Of a stretch of DNA of 64,000 nucleotides, positions 1 to 7,856 are shown piece after piece. The translations under genes and the position numbers were made by a program. The DNA lies in the NCBI GenBank assembly GCA_965221725.1, contig OZ244909.1:744001-808000 (forward strand), in the 5' to 3' direction. Under the pieces are notes generated by a model. It was not told the origin of the DNA. It saw only the letters and a program-made list of their open reading frames with translations, and ran no database searches. The DNA comes from HK1 sp965221725. GTDB taxonomy: Bacteria; Pseudomonadota; Gammaproteobacteria; HK1. Each line of letters opens with the position of its first letter. Within the stretch, counting starts at the first letter, position 1.

Positions 1-318
1 GCCCCAGCACGGACGGCTGGCTACGACGCTACGGACCGGCAAGGGAGGAAGTACCAGATAAAGGCGCGTTCGCTTGACGCCGAAGGGCGCACCAAGACTC
101 AGATGACAGGCAAGCTGGCCAGGGAAGATTGGGACGCGGCACTACTGGCCATCATGGACGAGAACTTTGAAATGCTCGAAATATGGGAAGCCGAGCGCAC
201 AGCGGTTGTTGAACGGCTGGACAAACCAGGTAGCAAAGGGCGGAACGAAAGGCGCACGATAGGCCTGACGCAGTTCGAGGCAATCGGACGCTTGCGCTAT
301 TCGCGCCGCGAGAACTGA
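1..318 (+). CDS. 3' end of a hypothetical protein with a QxK nuclease-like motif
   Basis: The frame is open to the left window edge, so the start lies outside. The visible 105 residues begin around GYDATDRQGRKYQIKAR. An acidic residue followed by Q-I-K after a short strand resembles the active-site strand of Mrr-like PD-(D/E)XK enzymes, where Q replaces the usual E/D. The C-terminal half is charged and helical, and the gene ends with TGA at 316-318. The function cannot be fixed from this fragment. A small restriction-like or DUF6998-like protein is my best guess; this is inference from one motif. Confidence 0.5.
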   Translation, partial: APARTAGYDATDRQGRKYQIKARSLDAEGRTKTQMTGKLAREDWDAALLAIMDENFEMLEIWEAERTAVVERLDKPGSKGRNERRTIGLTQFEAIGRLRYSRREN

Positions 319-419
319 CACTTGGCAGTGATTGCGCTCGCTCCGGGCGTGCTCCGGGGCATCCTCCCCAGAGATTTCGAGCGTGGTCGCGCGACTCCCC
401 GAGCCTGGAAGCGGGGAAC

Positions 420-605
420 ATGAAGCGATTCCTGACCGCAACGTTGATCGTGGCACTGGCGCTGATGCCGGTGTTCGGCGGAGTCGGCTGGTTCGGCTGG
501 ATCGTGTTGCTGGTGTGGTGGTTGAGCCGCGCACCAGAGCGGAAGGCCGCCAGGCGTCGGGGCTGTGGTTCATGGACTCCTCCTCCGCGGCGGCGGAGAT
601 GGTGA
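420..605 (+). CDS. Small predicted membrane peptide, probably truncated
   Basis: The ATG at 420 follows a purine-rich stretch (ggaagcgggg) that could be a ribosome binding site. The first 40 residues are hydrophobic with a GWFGWIVLLVWW core, so one membrane segment is likely. From about residue 45 the reading frame runs through DNA that encodes the altronate dehydratase remnant in another frame, so the natural C-terminus is probably lost at a recombination joint near position 557. No family is recognised. Confidence 0.3.
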   Translation: MKRFLTATLIVALALMPVFGGVGWFGWIVLLVWWLSRAPERKAARRRGCGSWTPPPRRRRW

Positions 606-901
606 CCCTCTGCGCGGCGGCGGGCCTCGTGGTGCACTTCTTCCCCACCGGCCAGGGCAACATCATCGGCAACCCCATCCTCCCGAACGTCAAGATCTGC
701 GCGAACCCGCGCACGGTGCGCACCATGGGCGAGCATGTGGATGTCGACGTCTCGGGCCTGCTCCGCAAGGAGATGACACCGGACGAGGCCGGCGACGCCC
801 TGCTGGACATGATGCTGCGCACCGCGAACGGCCGACTCACCGCGGCGGAAGCGCTCGGACACCGGGAGTTCGTGCTGACGAGGCTCTACGAGAGTGCCTG
901 A
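557..901 (+). pseudogene. C-terminal remnant of altronate dehydratase / UxaA-family hydrolase
   Basis: The frame encodes GLWFMDSSSAAAEM, then HFFPTGQGNIIGNP and KICANP, the conserved C-terminal part of the UxaA large-subunit family (dehydration of altronate or galactarate in hexuronate catabolism). Only about 114 residues remain of a roughly 400-500-residue enzyme, and homology starts abruptly at 557 after unrelated sequence. The active site is incomplete, so this is a non-functional fragment. The reading frame itself is clean to the stop at 899-901, which suggests a fairly recent truncation. Confidence 0.8.
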
Positions 902-920
902 GCGGTTCTCCGATGCGGGC

Positions 921-1012
921 CGGGAACCGATGAAAAATGCGCGTCAGTGCATATGGGAAGGAGGCGAGTATTCGGCCGCGTTTCTCAACAAGCCTTCGAA
1001 CCGGAGCCACCG
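921..1012 (-). repeat. Dispersed intergenic repeat, family II, copy 1
   Basis: Read on the minus strand, this segment matches the two tandem units at 39771-40002. Shared blocks include ccggttcga, gagaaacgcggccgaat and tgacgcgcat. Identity looks like roughly 75-80 percent over 85 bases by eye. It sits in the gene-free stretch between the altronate dehydratase remnant and the next gene, which is otherwise featureless. Confidence 0.6.
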
Positions 1013-1135
1013 ACCCGAGACCAGACCTCGGTTCTGGCCGGGAGCTGGTGGAATTTTCGGGTTTGGCACGTGTCGTGGATCTCCTCGACCGGGCTGTGAA
1101 GGTGGGCGGTACTCGGACGACACCGGGTGACTGGC

Positions 1136-1660
1136 ATGCGCAAGATCGTGAAGATCCTGCACACGCTCGCTGCCGGCGGGCTCATCGGTGGACTGCTCGG
1201 GTACATGGTGCTGCTCGGCGCGGGGCCGCATGAGACGGCGGCCGCCTATGCGAACACGCGCGCATCGATCGCGGCCCTCAGCAACTACGTGCTGCTGCCG
1301 TCGCTCGCGGTGGCGCTCGTCTCGGGCCTTCTGTCGATGGTCGTCCACCGGCCGTACCTCGACACGCGGTGGGCCTGGCTGAAAGCCGCGATGGGTATCC
1401 TGATGTTCAAGGGGGTACTGACGATCGTCGGCGCCAAAGCCGAACACGCGGCGGTGGTGGCACGCCGGATTGCGAACGGGGAGGCCGCCCCGGATGTCCT
1501 GGAAGCGGCATTGGCGCTCGAGTGGTACACGCTGGCCACCGTGATGGCGTTGTCGGTGGCCAATGTGATCCTCGGCGTATGGCGTCCGCGCCTGGCCCGG
1601 CGACCGGCCCGGCGCACACAGCAGACCCGCGATGATGCTGCTTCGCACGTCAGCTCGTGA
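1136..1660 (+). CDS. Four-helix integral membrane protein, DUF2269-like
   Basis: The product is 174 residues with four hydrophobic segments, near residues 7-30, 50-72, 86-105 and 140-160. It opens MRKIVKILHTLAAGGLIG and carries an LSNYVLLPSLAVALVSG segment, the pattern of the DUF2269 family of predicted inner-membrane proteins of unknown function. I chose the ATG at 1136 over the in-frame GTG at 1127 because MRKIVKI is the typical beginning. A strong inverted repeat spans the stop codon. No functional partner is evident. Confidence 0.65.
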   Translation: MRKIVKILHTLAAGGLIGGLLGYMVLLGAGPHETAAAYANTRASIAALSNYVLLPSLAVALVSGLLSMVVHRPYLDTRWAWLKAAMGILMFKGVLTIVGAKAEHAAVVARRIANGEAAPDVLEAALALEWYTLATVMALSVANVILGVWRPRLARRPARRTQQTRDDAASHVSS

Positions 1661-1681
1661 TGATTCACCGAGCTGACGTGC
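1645..1681 (+). terminator. Perfect 13-bp stem-loop across the DUF2269 stop codon
   Basis: GCACGTCAGCTCG (1645-1657) is exactly complementary to CGAGCTGACGTGC (1669-1681), with an 11-base loop that contains the TGA stop. There is no T-run downstream, so if it terminates transcription it is not a canonical intrinsic terminator. It could instead stabilise the 3' end of the mRNA. Confidence 0.55.
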
Positions 1682-2013
1682 CATGCGGCGACCTGCCTTG
1701 GTAAAGCGCTCTGCCTTCCACCCCGCCCCACCGGCGTTCGAGCACATGATCCGGTTGTCAGTGACAGACGGAGGGGGATTTCAGTCAGGCACGGTCAGAT
1801 GGTCTGTCATGGTGAATGACGCGTCCCCTGGAAAGTGGAGTCGAACATGCAATTCAGCGGCGGGCGCGAACGGCGGTGTAACGCGATGGCGTTCGGTTGC
1901 ACGCCGGTGACGTGCCAAGCGCCTGGTCATCATCAGATGCCTCGGTCAGGACGGCCTGCACAATGAGCCGAGCCGCGCGGAGCAATGATCCCGCCTCCGG
2001 TATATCATCCCCG

Positions 2014-2087
2014 CCCCGGACATCGGCCCCGGACATCGGCCCCGGACATGGCCCTGAACATGACCCTGGACATGACCCTGGACATGA
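2014..2087 (+). repeat. 12-13-bp imperfect tandem repeat in a 519-bp intergenic gap
   Basis: Six head-to-tail units of the type ccccggacatcgg / ccctggacatga lie in the gene-free stretch 1661-2179, ahead of the formamidase gene. I saw no other gene or recognisable promoter in that stretch. Similar short tandem arrays occur at 18936-19195, 48245-48291 and 50569-50638. Confidence 0.7.
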
Positions 2088-2179
2088 CTAAGGGCCTCCC
2101 GGCGTCCTCGACTTTCACGCACCCCCATGCACCCGCCACTGCGCCGGATTTCCGTGGAGCCGGCGCCGGAGACACCAAC

Positions 2180-3440
2180 ATGCGAACCCTGCTGCTCGCG
2201 GCCCTCGGGGCCACGCTCACCACCGCGGCGCTACCCGCACTCGCCGACACCACCGAAGTGCGCTGGGCAACCACCGTCGTCGTCGCCAAACAGGGCGATC
2301 ACTGCGCCGACGATCCGAACTGCATGAACCGCTACCACCCCGCGATTCCCGCGGTGGCGACCGCGAACCCGGGCGACATCATCGTGCTGCACACCCGCGA
2401 CGCGCTGGACACCGACCTCACCCTCGATTCGGTCGCCGACGATATGGCGGCTCTCGACCTCAATCTCGTCCATCCCATGACCGGGCCGGTCCACATCGAC
2501 GGCGCGAAGCGTGGGGATGCGCTGGAAGTCGAACTACTGGCCATCGCCCCGGACGAGTACGGCTACACCCTGATCGTTCCCGGCTTCGGGTTCCTGCGCG
2601 ACCTCTACCCCGAGCCCCATATCGTGAACTGGCGCCTCACCCCCCCGCGGCGCGGTCTCCGACCAGATGCCCGGAATCACCGTGCCCTACGAGGCGTTTC
2701 CGGGCTCCATCGGCGTGCTGCCCGGCGAACCGGAAGTGCAGGCGTGGAAGGCGCGCGAGGCGGCACTCGCGGAGGCCGGCGGCATCGCGCTCGCCCCGCA
2801 GCCCACCGGCGCGCACCCGGCCGCGGTCTGCGGCCCCGAGGGCAGTCACAAGGACGACTGCCTGCGGACCATCCCGCCGCGCGAGAACGGCGGCAACATG
2901 GATGTCCAGCAGATGCAGGTCGGCACGAAGATCACCTTCCCCTGCTTCATCGACGGTTGCGGGCTGTTCGTCGGCGACGTGCACTACGCCCAGGGTGACG
3001 GCGAGGTCTCGGGCACCGCCATCGAGATCGGCGCAGTGGTCACGGTGCGCACCCGCGTCATCCCGGGCGGGGGCGAGGGCATGGTCGCTCCCCAGGTCTC
3101 GGGCAACGACGAGATCCGGGACATCGAGCCCACGCGCTTCCATCAGACGGTGGGGCTCCCGCTCAAGAGCGCGGGCGAGGTGCCGGTCTACGTGACCTAT
3201 CTGGAGTCGGAGAAGATCGGCGCGCTGGAGAACCTGAGCGAGGATCTCACCCTGGCCGCCCGGCATGCGCTCATCCAGATGATCGACTACATCCAGACCG
3301 AGCACGGGCTGACCAGCGAGCAGGCGTACATCCTGGCCAGCGTCGCGGTGGACCTGCGGGTGGGGCAGGTGGTGGACGTCCCCAACTACATCGTGACCGC
3401 CGTCCTGAACCTCGATGTGTTCGACAAGTTCCGCAACTGA
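2180..3440 (+). pseudogene. fmdA: Exported acetamidase/formamidase, frameshifted in a C run
   Basis: The ATG at 2180 follows ggag and starts a clear signal peptide (MRTLLLAALGATLTTAALPALA). The first 155 residues (VVAKQGDHCADDPN, GDIIVLHTRDALD, HPMTGPVHIDGAK) and then, in another frame from about 2650, the remainder (SDQMPGITVPYEAFPGSIG, IPPRENGGNMDVQQ, FPCFIDGCGLFVGDVHYAQG) together make a full FmdA/AmdA amidohydrolase of about 419 residues, which releases ammonia from formamide or short amides. The frames meet at a run of seven C (2640-2646); removing one C restores LTPRGAVSDQ. The lesion could be real or a homopolymer sequencing error. The signal peptide suggests a periplasmic enzyme, less common for this family. 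Confidence 0.85.
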
Positions 3441-4062
3441 GAGAACCACCACTCCCCGAGGGCGCGTCGGCCGACGCGCCCTCCTCACCGCGGCCCTCAC
3501 CGGCGCGGCATGGCTCGTTCCGGGCCGGGCGCTTCTCGCCCACACCCCCTATCGCCAGTGGCAGGTCTATCGCCAGCGCCATCTCATGATCGGCGCTTCG
3601 CGCGAGGACGCGCCGAGCTACCCGAAGGCGAAGGAGATCCAGGCGTTTCTGGAAACGCACCTCCCGGAGGCGAGCGCCCGCGTCGCCCGGGCCCGAACGC
3701 GGCGGCGGCTGGCGGATCTGCTGGCCACGGACCAGATTCGGATCCTCGTGCTTTCGGTCGAAGACGCCGTCGCGCTCGGGAAAGGCGAGCCACCGTTTCG
3801 CGCGCCGGTCGAGGTCCGTACCCTGTGGCGTTTCGGGGACCACACGATGATCGCGCACCCGTCCTTCCCCGCCGCCCATGCGTGGATACTGGCGCGAGCC
3901 TTCGAGGCGCACGGCGCGGGACTGCCCGGAGCCTCACCGGCACCGGCACACGCCGAAGTTCCGCTCCACGAAGGCGTCCGCATTGCCCTTGACGGGGGTC
4001 CCATGCCGCCACCTCCCGCCGCGACGCTCGACGAGCCCTACTCAGGGGCGGACTACGACTGA
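3415..4062 (+). CDS. Predicted exported substrate-binding-like protein
   Basis: The product is 215 residues. The ATG at 3415 overlaps the end of fmdA by 26 bases, suggesting one transcript. An RR-containing n-region (VGRRALLTAALTGAAWLVPG) followed by a hydrophobic stretch resembles a Tat or Sec signal. The body contains LADLLATDQIRILVLSVEDA and ends with a proline-rich tail. Such D-Q-I..L-V-L-S-x-E-D patterns occur in TAXI-type periplasmic binding proteins. The assignment is tentative: length and spacing differ from full TAXI proteins (about 320 residues), so it may be a truncated or divergent member linked to amide uptake or sensing. Confidence 0.45.
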   Translation: MCSTSSATERTTTPRGRVGRRALLTAALTGAAWLVPGRALLAHTPYRQWQVYRQRHLMIGASREDAPSYPKAKEIQAFLETHLPEASARVARARTRRRLADLLATDQIRILVLSVEDAVALGKGEPPFRAPVEVRTLWRFGDHTMIAHPSFPAAHAWILARAFEAHGAGLPGASPAPAHAEVPLHEGVRIALDGGPMPPPPAATLDEPYSGADYD

Positions 4063-4134
4063 TCGCGGCCCGGGGCGGGAGACGCCCGGGGGCGGCGGGA
4101 GCGGCTGCCCATCGCTCTAGCGTGGAACTTCGGG

Positions 4135-5703
4135 TCAGAAGTCCGTCGGTGCCCCGCCCTCGCGCTTGCGCCGCTCCACGAACGCATCGAGCTCCTCGCA
4201 AATCGACGGGTCCATCGGCGGAGGCTCGAACTCGGCGAGGATCTTCTTCCAGATGCCGTTCGCCCGCCGCGCGGTGTCGATCGCGCCCCGCTCCTCCCAG
4301 TTCTCGAAGTTGCTCCAGTCGGACAGGAAGGGGCCGTAGAAAGCAGTTTGGTAGCGGTCTCGGGTGTGCTGGCAGCCGAAGAAGTGGCCGGAGGGGCCCA
4401 CCTCGCGGATGGCCTCGACCGCGATGTCGTCCTCGGTCACCGGGACCGGCTTCAGGTAGGTGATGATCTGCTGCAGCGTCTCGCAGTCCATCACGAACTT
4501 CTCGTACGACGCGCAGAGCCCCCCCTCCAGCCAGCCCGCGGCGTGGTAGACCACGTTGACCCCCGCCGCCACCGCCGACCACAGCGAGAACGCGCTCTCC
4601 CAAGCCGCCTGCGCATCCGGACAGTTGGCGGCGCAGGCGTTGGAGGCGCGCAGCGGCAGCCCGTAGAAGCGTGCCATCTGGCCCGAGATCTGCGTGGCCC
4701 GGATGTACTCCGGGGTACCGAACGCCGGCGCCCCGGTGCGCATGTCCACGTTCGAGGTGAATGATCCGATGGCGCAGGGCACGCCCGGCTTCACGCACTG
4801 GAGCAAAACGATGGCGGACAGCCCCTCCGCCACGAACTGCGTGACCGCCCCCGCCAGGGTTACCGGCGCCATCGCCCCCGCGAGGGTGAACGGGGTGACG
4901 ATGGTGGGTTGCCCGCGCCGCGCGAGCCGCATCGCGCCGTCGAGCATCGGCCAGTCGTGCTTGAGCGGCGACGAGGAGTTGATGTTGGTATACATGCGCG
5001 GCGTCGCCGCGAACGCCTCGGGGGTGAGTCCGCCCGCGATGCGCACCATCTCCATCACGTCCTCGACCCGCGCGGTCCCGAGCGAGTAGGCGTGCGGGGC
5101 CTTGTCGGTGAGGGTGAGCTTGTCTTGGAGGCAGTCGAGATGGCGCACCGAGGGGTGCAGATCCACCGGCTCCACCGGGTACCCGCCGGCCATGTGGATG
5201 CAGTTGAAGTACTGGGTCAGCCGGAGGAAGTCGCGGTAGCTCTCCCGGTCGCCGACCCGCCGGCCACGGTCGAGATCCGAGCAGTTCGGTGGGCTCGACA
5301 CGTTGACGAACACCATGTGGCGCCCGCCGACGGTGACCGCCCGGTCGGGGTTGCGCGGGGTGATGGTGAACTGCGACGGCGCCAGCGCCACCTTCTCCAT
5401 CACGAGCGCCCGATCCATGCGCACGTTGGTACTCCCGGGGCGGGTCTCGCAGCCCGCCGCCTTCAGGACCGCGCGCGCCTCCTCGTTCAGGAACTCGATG
5501 CCGACTTCTTCGAGCACCCGCATCGCCCCGTCGTGCACCGCCCGCACCTGCTCGGGGGTCAGCGGCTCGGTGGGGGCGTCGTGGTTGACGGGAATCTCCC
5601 ACGGAAGCTGCCGCACCGCCGGCCCCGCGCCCCGAAGGTTGGCGCTTCTTCCCCCGGACCGGCGGGCGCGCCGACGCTCGGCCGTTCGCGGTTCACCCGT
5701 CAT
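4135..5703 (-). CDS. Trimethylamine methyltransferase (MttB) family protein, non-pyrrolysine type
   Basis: The product is 522 residues. It is convergent with the gene ending at 4062. Blocks such as GVRI..., EVGIEFLNEEARAVLKAAGC, MYTNINSSSPLKHDWPMLDG, SFTSNVDMRTGAPAFGTPEY and FFGCQHTRDRYQTAFYGPF are typical of MttB-superfamily corrinoid methyltransferases, which demethylate quaternary amines such as glycine betaine, proline betaine or carnitine. The frame has no internal amber codon, so this is a pyrrolysine-lacking homologue. No corrinoid protein or activase is adjacent, so the partner must be elsewhere. I prefer the start at 5703 (MTGEP) over 5757; the first 60 residues are basic and poorly conserved, and an even later start is possible. 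Confidence 0.85.
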   Translation of the reverse strand: MTGEPRTAERRRARRSGGRSANLRGAGPAVRQLPWEIPVNHDAPTEPLTPEQVRAVHDGAMRVLEEVGIEFLNEEARAVLKAAGCETRPGSTNVRMDRALVMEKVALAPSQFTITPRNPDRAVTVGGRHMVFVNVSSPPNCSDLDRGRRVGDRESYRDFLRLTQYFNCIHMAGGYPVEPVDLHPSVRHLDCLQDKLTLTDKAPHAYSLGTARVEDVMEMVRIAGGLTPEAFAATPRMYTNINSSSPLKHDWPMLDGAMRLARRGQPTIVTPFTLAGAMAPVTLAGAVTQFVAEGLSAIVLLQCVKPGVPCAIGSFTSNVDMRTGAPAFGTPEYIRATQISGQMARFYGLPLRASNACAANCPDAQAAWESAFSLWSAVAAGVNVVYHAAGWLEGGLCASYEKFVMDCETLQQIITYLKPVPVTEDDIAVEAIREVGPSGHFFGCQHTRDRYQTAFYGPFLSDWSNFENWEERGAIDTARRANGIWKKILAEFEPPPMDPSICEELDAFVERRKREGGAPTDF

Positions 5704-5740
5704 CGGTCTGCGCGCTCCGCCCGCGGAGAACCCTGAACGG

Positions 5741-5778
5741 GCCTTCGAGGCCGGCAAGGGCCTTCGAGGCCGGCAAGG
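5741..5778 (+). repeat. Perfect 19-bp tandem duplication
   Basis: gccttcgaggccggcaagg occurs twice head to tail (5741-5759 and 5760-5778), between the mttB-family start and the malonyl-CoA decarboxylase end. The rest of 5704-5883 shows no gene. Confidence 0.9.
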
Positions 5779-5883
5779 AGTTCACTCCTCATGCGCCCGT
5801 CCGCCATCGTTTCCCCGGCATGGTTCGATCCGGCACCGTCGCGCCCCGCATCATCATGACGCCGGGGTTCGCGTCGGCCATCA

Positions 5884-7248
5884 TCATTGCGCCGCGCATA
5901 CCGGGGCCTGGCGGGTGGTGCCGCGGCGCTTCTCCGCCCCGGCAAGGGCGGCGACGGCCCGCGAGTGAGCGATCCGGCCCTCGTTCACATAGGCTTCGTG
6001 GTTGGCGACGACCGTATCCTCGTCGTAGACGTAGTTCACCATCATCCCGGCGGACTGCCGCAGACCGGCCGGCGACGGATCGCTGTTCCAGTGGATCCGA
6101 TCGAGCCGGGCGCCGTTGCGCAGGTGAAAGCGGGCGACCGGATCCAGAGGGTGATTCCCCCGCTTTGCGTGCAGCAGGTAATGGGCGCAGAGCCGGGACA
6201 GCTCCTCCCGGAGGTGCTCCCCGGGCGCGCAATCGCCCGACCAGTCCGCGGCCTCGACTCCGCCGAGGTCCGGGCTTCCGTTCCCCGACCCCGCGGGCAA
6301 CCGCCCTTCCCGCGCCTCCCGGACGAGCCACTGGCGGAAACCGGGCACCGGAGAGAGGGTGGCGAACGTGCGCAGCTTCGGGTTCTCCGCGGCAAGTTCC
6401 CGCACCACCTGCTTGATGAGGAAGTTGCCGAAGGAGACGCCGGTGAGGCCCCGCTGGCAGTTGCTGATGGAGTAGAAGATGGCGGTGTCCGCATCCACCT
6501 CCGGCTCGACCTCCCCGAAGAGCAGGTCCGTCACCGAACCGGCCAGCCCCTTGCACAGCGCCACCTCCACGAAGATGAGCGGCTCGTCGGGCAGCGAGGG
6601 GTGAAAGAAACCGAAACAGCGCCGGTCCGCCTCCAGGCGCCGGCGCAAATCCTCCCAGTCGAGAATCTGATGCACTGCCTCGTACGCGGTGATCTTCTCC
6701 AGCACCAGCGCCGGCGTGCGCCAGTCGATGCGATGCAGGTCGAGGAAGCCGCGGTTGAACCACACGCGGAGCATGTGCACGAAGTCGTCGTCCACGAGCT
6801 TGAGCTCGGGGCGCCGGGGTAGCGCGTCGAGCAGAGCGACGCGCATGGCGAGAATGTCCCGGGTGCCGTCCGGGGCGGTGTTCATCAGGCTCAGCAGTTC
6901 CTGACGGCGCGGCGCGGCGGCGGCCGCGAGCGCCGCCGCCGTCTCCGGGCCCGGGGTCGCCCGGTAGCTTTCGAGCGCCGCCTCGAGGGCGGCCGGCTCG
7001 GCGCCGAGATCGGTGCGCAGGAACTGAAAAAACGCGTCGCGCCCCTCGGCGTCGAGCCGGGCGAAGGCATCGAGGGTGCGGCGGGCCAGCGTCACCACCG
7101 ACGCCTCCCCTCTGGTGCGAAGCAGAGCGCGGCAGAACTCGCGGATGTCCTCATCCGGGTGGTCTTCCATCCGCCAGCCGAGCAACCCCTGCCCCGCCGT
7201 GGCGACGCTCGCGATGATGTCCCGCAGGAACGCCCGTCCGAGTCTCAT
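5884..7248 (-). CDS. mcd: Malonyl-CoA decarboxylase
   Basis: The product is 454 residues, usual for bacterial MCD (MatA), which converts malonyl-CoA to acetyl-CoA and CO2. Family marks: RVWFNRGFLDLHRIDW, EAVHQILDWEDLRRRL, RRCFGFFHPSLPDEPLIFVE, FYSISNCQRGLTGVSFGNFL and TLSPVPGFRQWL. The GNAT-like C-terminal part includes AHYLLHAKRGNHPLDPVARF and the expected Ser/His pair region. The start at 7248 (MRLGRAFLRDI) is the first good ATG. It may feed the fatty-acid block at 17-23 kb or detoxify malonyl-CoA. It lies 19 bases upstream-facing of the coiled-coil gene, so the two may be cotranscribed with that small gene first. Confidence 0.93.
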   Translation of the reverse strand: MRLGRAFLRDIIASVATAGQGLLGWRMEDHPDEDIREFCRALLRTRGEASVVTLARRTLDAFARLDAEGRDAFFQFLRTDLGAEPAALEAALESYRATPGPETAAALAAAAAPRRQELLSLMNTAPDGTRDILAMRVALLDALPRRPELKLVDDDFVHMLRVWFNRGFLDLHRIDWRTPALVLEKITAYEAVHQILDWEDLRRRLEADRRCFGFFHPSLPDEPLIFVEVALCKGLAGSVTDLLFGEVEPEVDADTAIFYSISNCQRGLTGVSFGNFLIKQVVRELAAENPKLRTFATLSPVPGFRQWLVREAREGRLPAGSGNGSPDLGGVEAADWSGDCAPGEHLREELSRLCAHYLLHAKRGNHPLDPVARFHLRNGARLDRIHWNSDPSPAGLRQSAGMMVNYVYDEDTVVANHEAYVNEGRIAHSRAVAALAGAEKRRGTTRQAPVCAAQ

Positions 7249-7267
7249 CTTGCACCGGCCCCCGGAA

Positions 7268-7549
7268 CTACTCGGCGCGGGGACCCTCGACGATGCCCGC
7301 GAGGCGGGACTGCTCCGAGGTCAGGCGAAGGATCTCCCGGGAGAAGGTTTCGCGATCCGCCCGCGCTTCAGCCCGAATCTCGGCCTGCACACCCTCGATC
7401 CGGGTCTCGAGATTTTCGATGCGGGCTTCGAGCCGGGCTTCGAGCCGGCTCGTGGTCACCAGGATGGTGCCGAGGAGGGTCAGACCGACCGCGACAATCG
7501 CGATCGTTTCCGGCGTCAGCCCTGCTTTCACCGCAGATTGACTCGTCAT
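7268..7549 (-). CDS. Small membrane-anchored coiled-coil protein, paralogue E
   Basis: The 93-residue protein has an N-terminal transmembrane helix (TIAIVAVGLTLLGTILVTT, residues 14-32), a heptad-rich coiled coil (SRLEARLEARIENLETRIEG) and a conserved tail (FSREILRLTSEQSRLAGIVE). It is a divergent relative of the four genes at 13426-14676, with the longest coil of the five (32 residues between the LE of the first heptad and the conserved DRE). The topology suggests a cytoplasmic coil tethered to the inner membrane. No known family is recognised. Confidence 0.7.
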   Translation of the reverse strand: MTSQSAVKAGLTPETIAIVAVGLTLLGTILVTTSRLEARLEARIENLETRIEGVQAEIRAEARADRETFSREILRLTSEQSRLAGIVEGPRAE

Positions 7550-7856
7550 CGCATCTTCCTCGCTCCCCGGCGGCCGCGGTGCGATGATGGTAGCCGCGCC
7601 CGCGTCCCGCCGCGGACGAGTCTACCGCGCCTTCACCACTCGTGCCCGAATCGGCGCGATCGGACCGCCGGGCAAAACTGGTGTTGTTTGCGCCGGGGGA
7701 TGCAATGGTATTCCTCGATCGGCACCGTCCCGGCGGCGGATCCGAGTACGACCCCCGCCGTCCCGAATGATTGAGTGTGGATCGGAGCCGGTGCGGCGTC
7801 TGTGGGCACAGGGCGCAACCGTTGTAGGCACAGAGCGCGGACGGCGTAGGCGATGC
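7550..7856 (+). other. 307-bp gene-free stretch
   Basis: This separates the coiled-coil gene from the ABC exporter gene, both on the minus strand. I see short open frames here but none with protein-like composition, and no clear hairpin terminator. Confidence 0.5.

Noticed and set aside
2014..2087. Short tandem repeats as a CRISPR array
   Set aside because: Units are 12-13 bp without spacers and there are no cas genes; the same holds for the arrays at 18936, 48245 and 50569.
4135..5703. A pyrrolysine-containing trimethylamine methyltransferase
   Set aside because: No in-frame amber codon is present and the conserved frame is complete without one.
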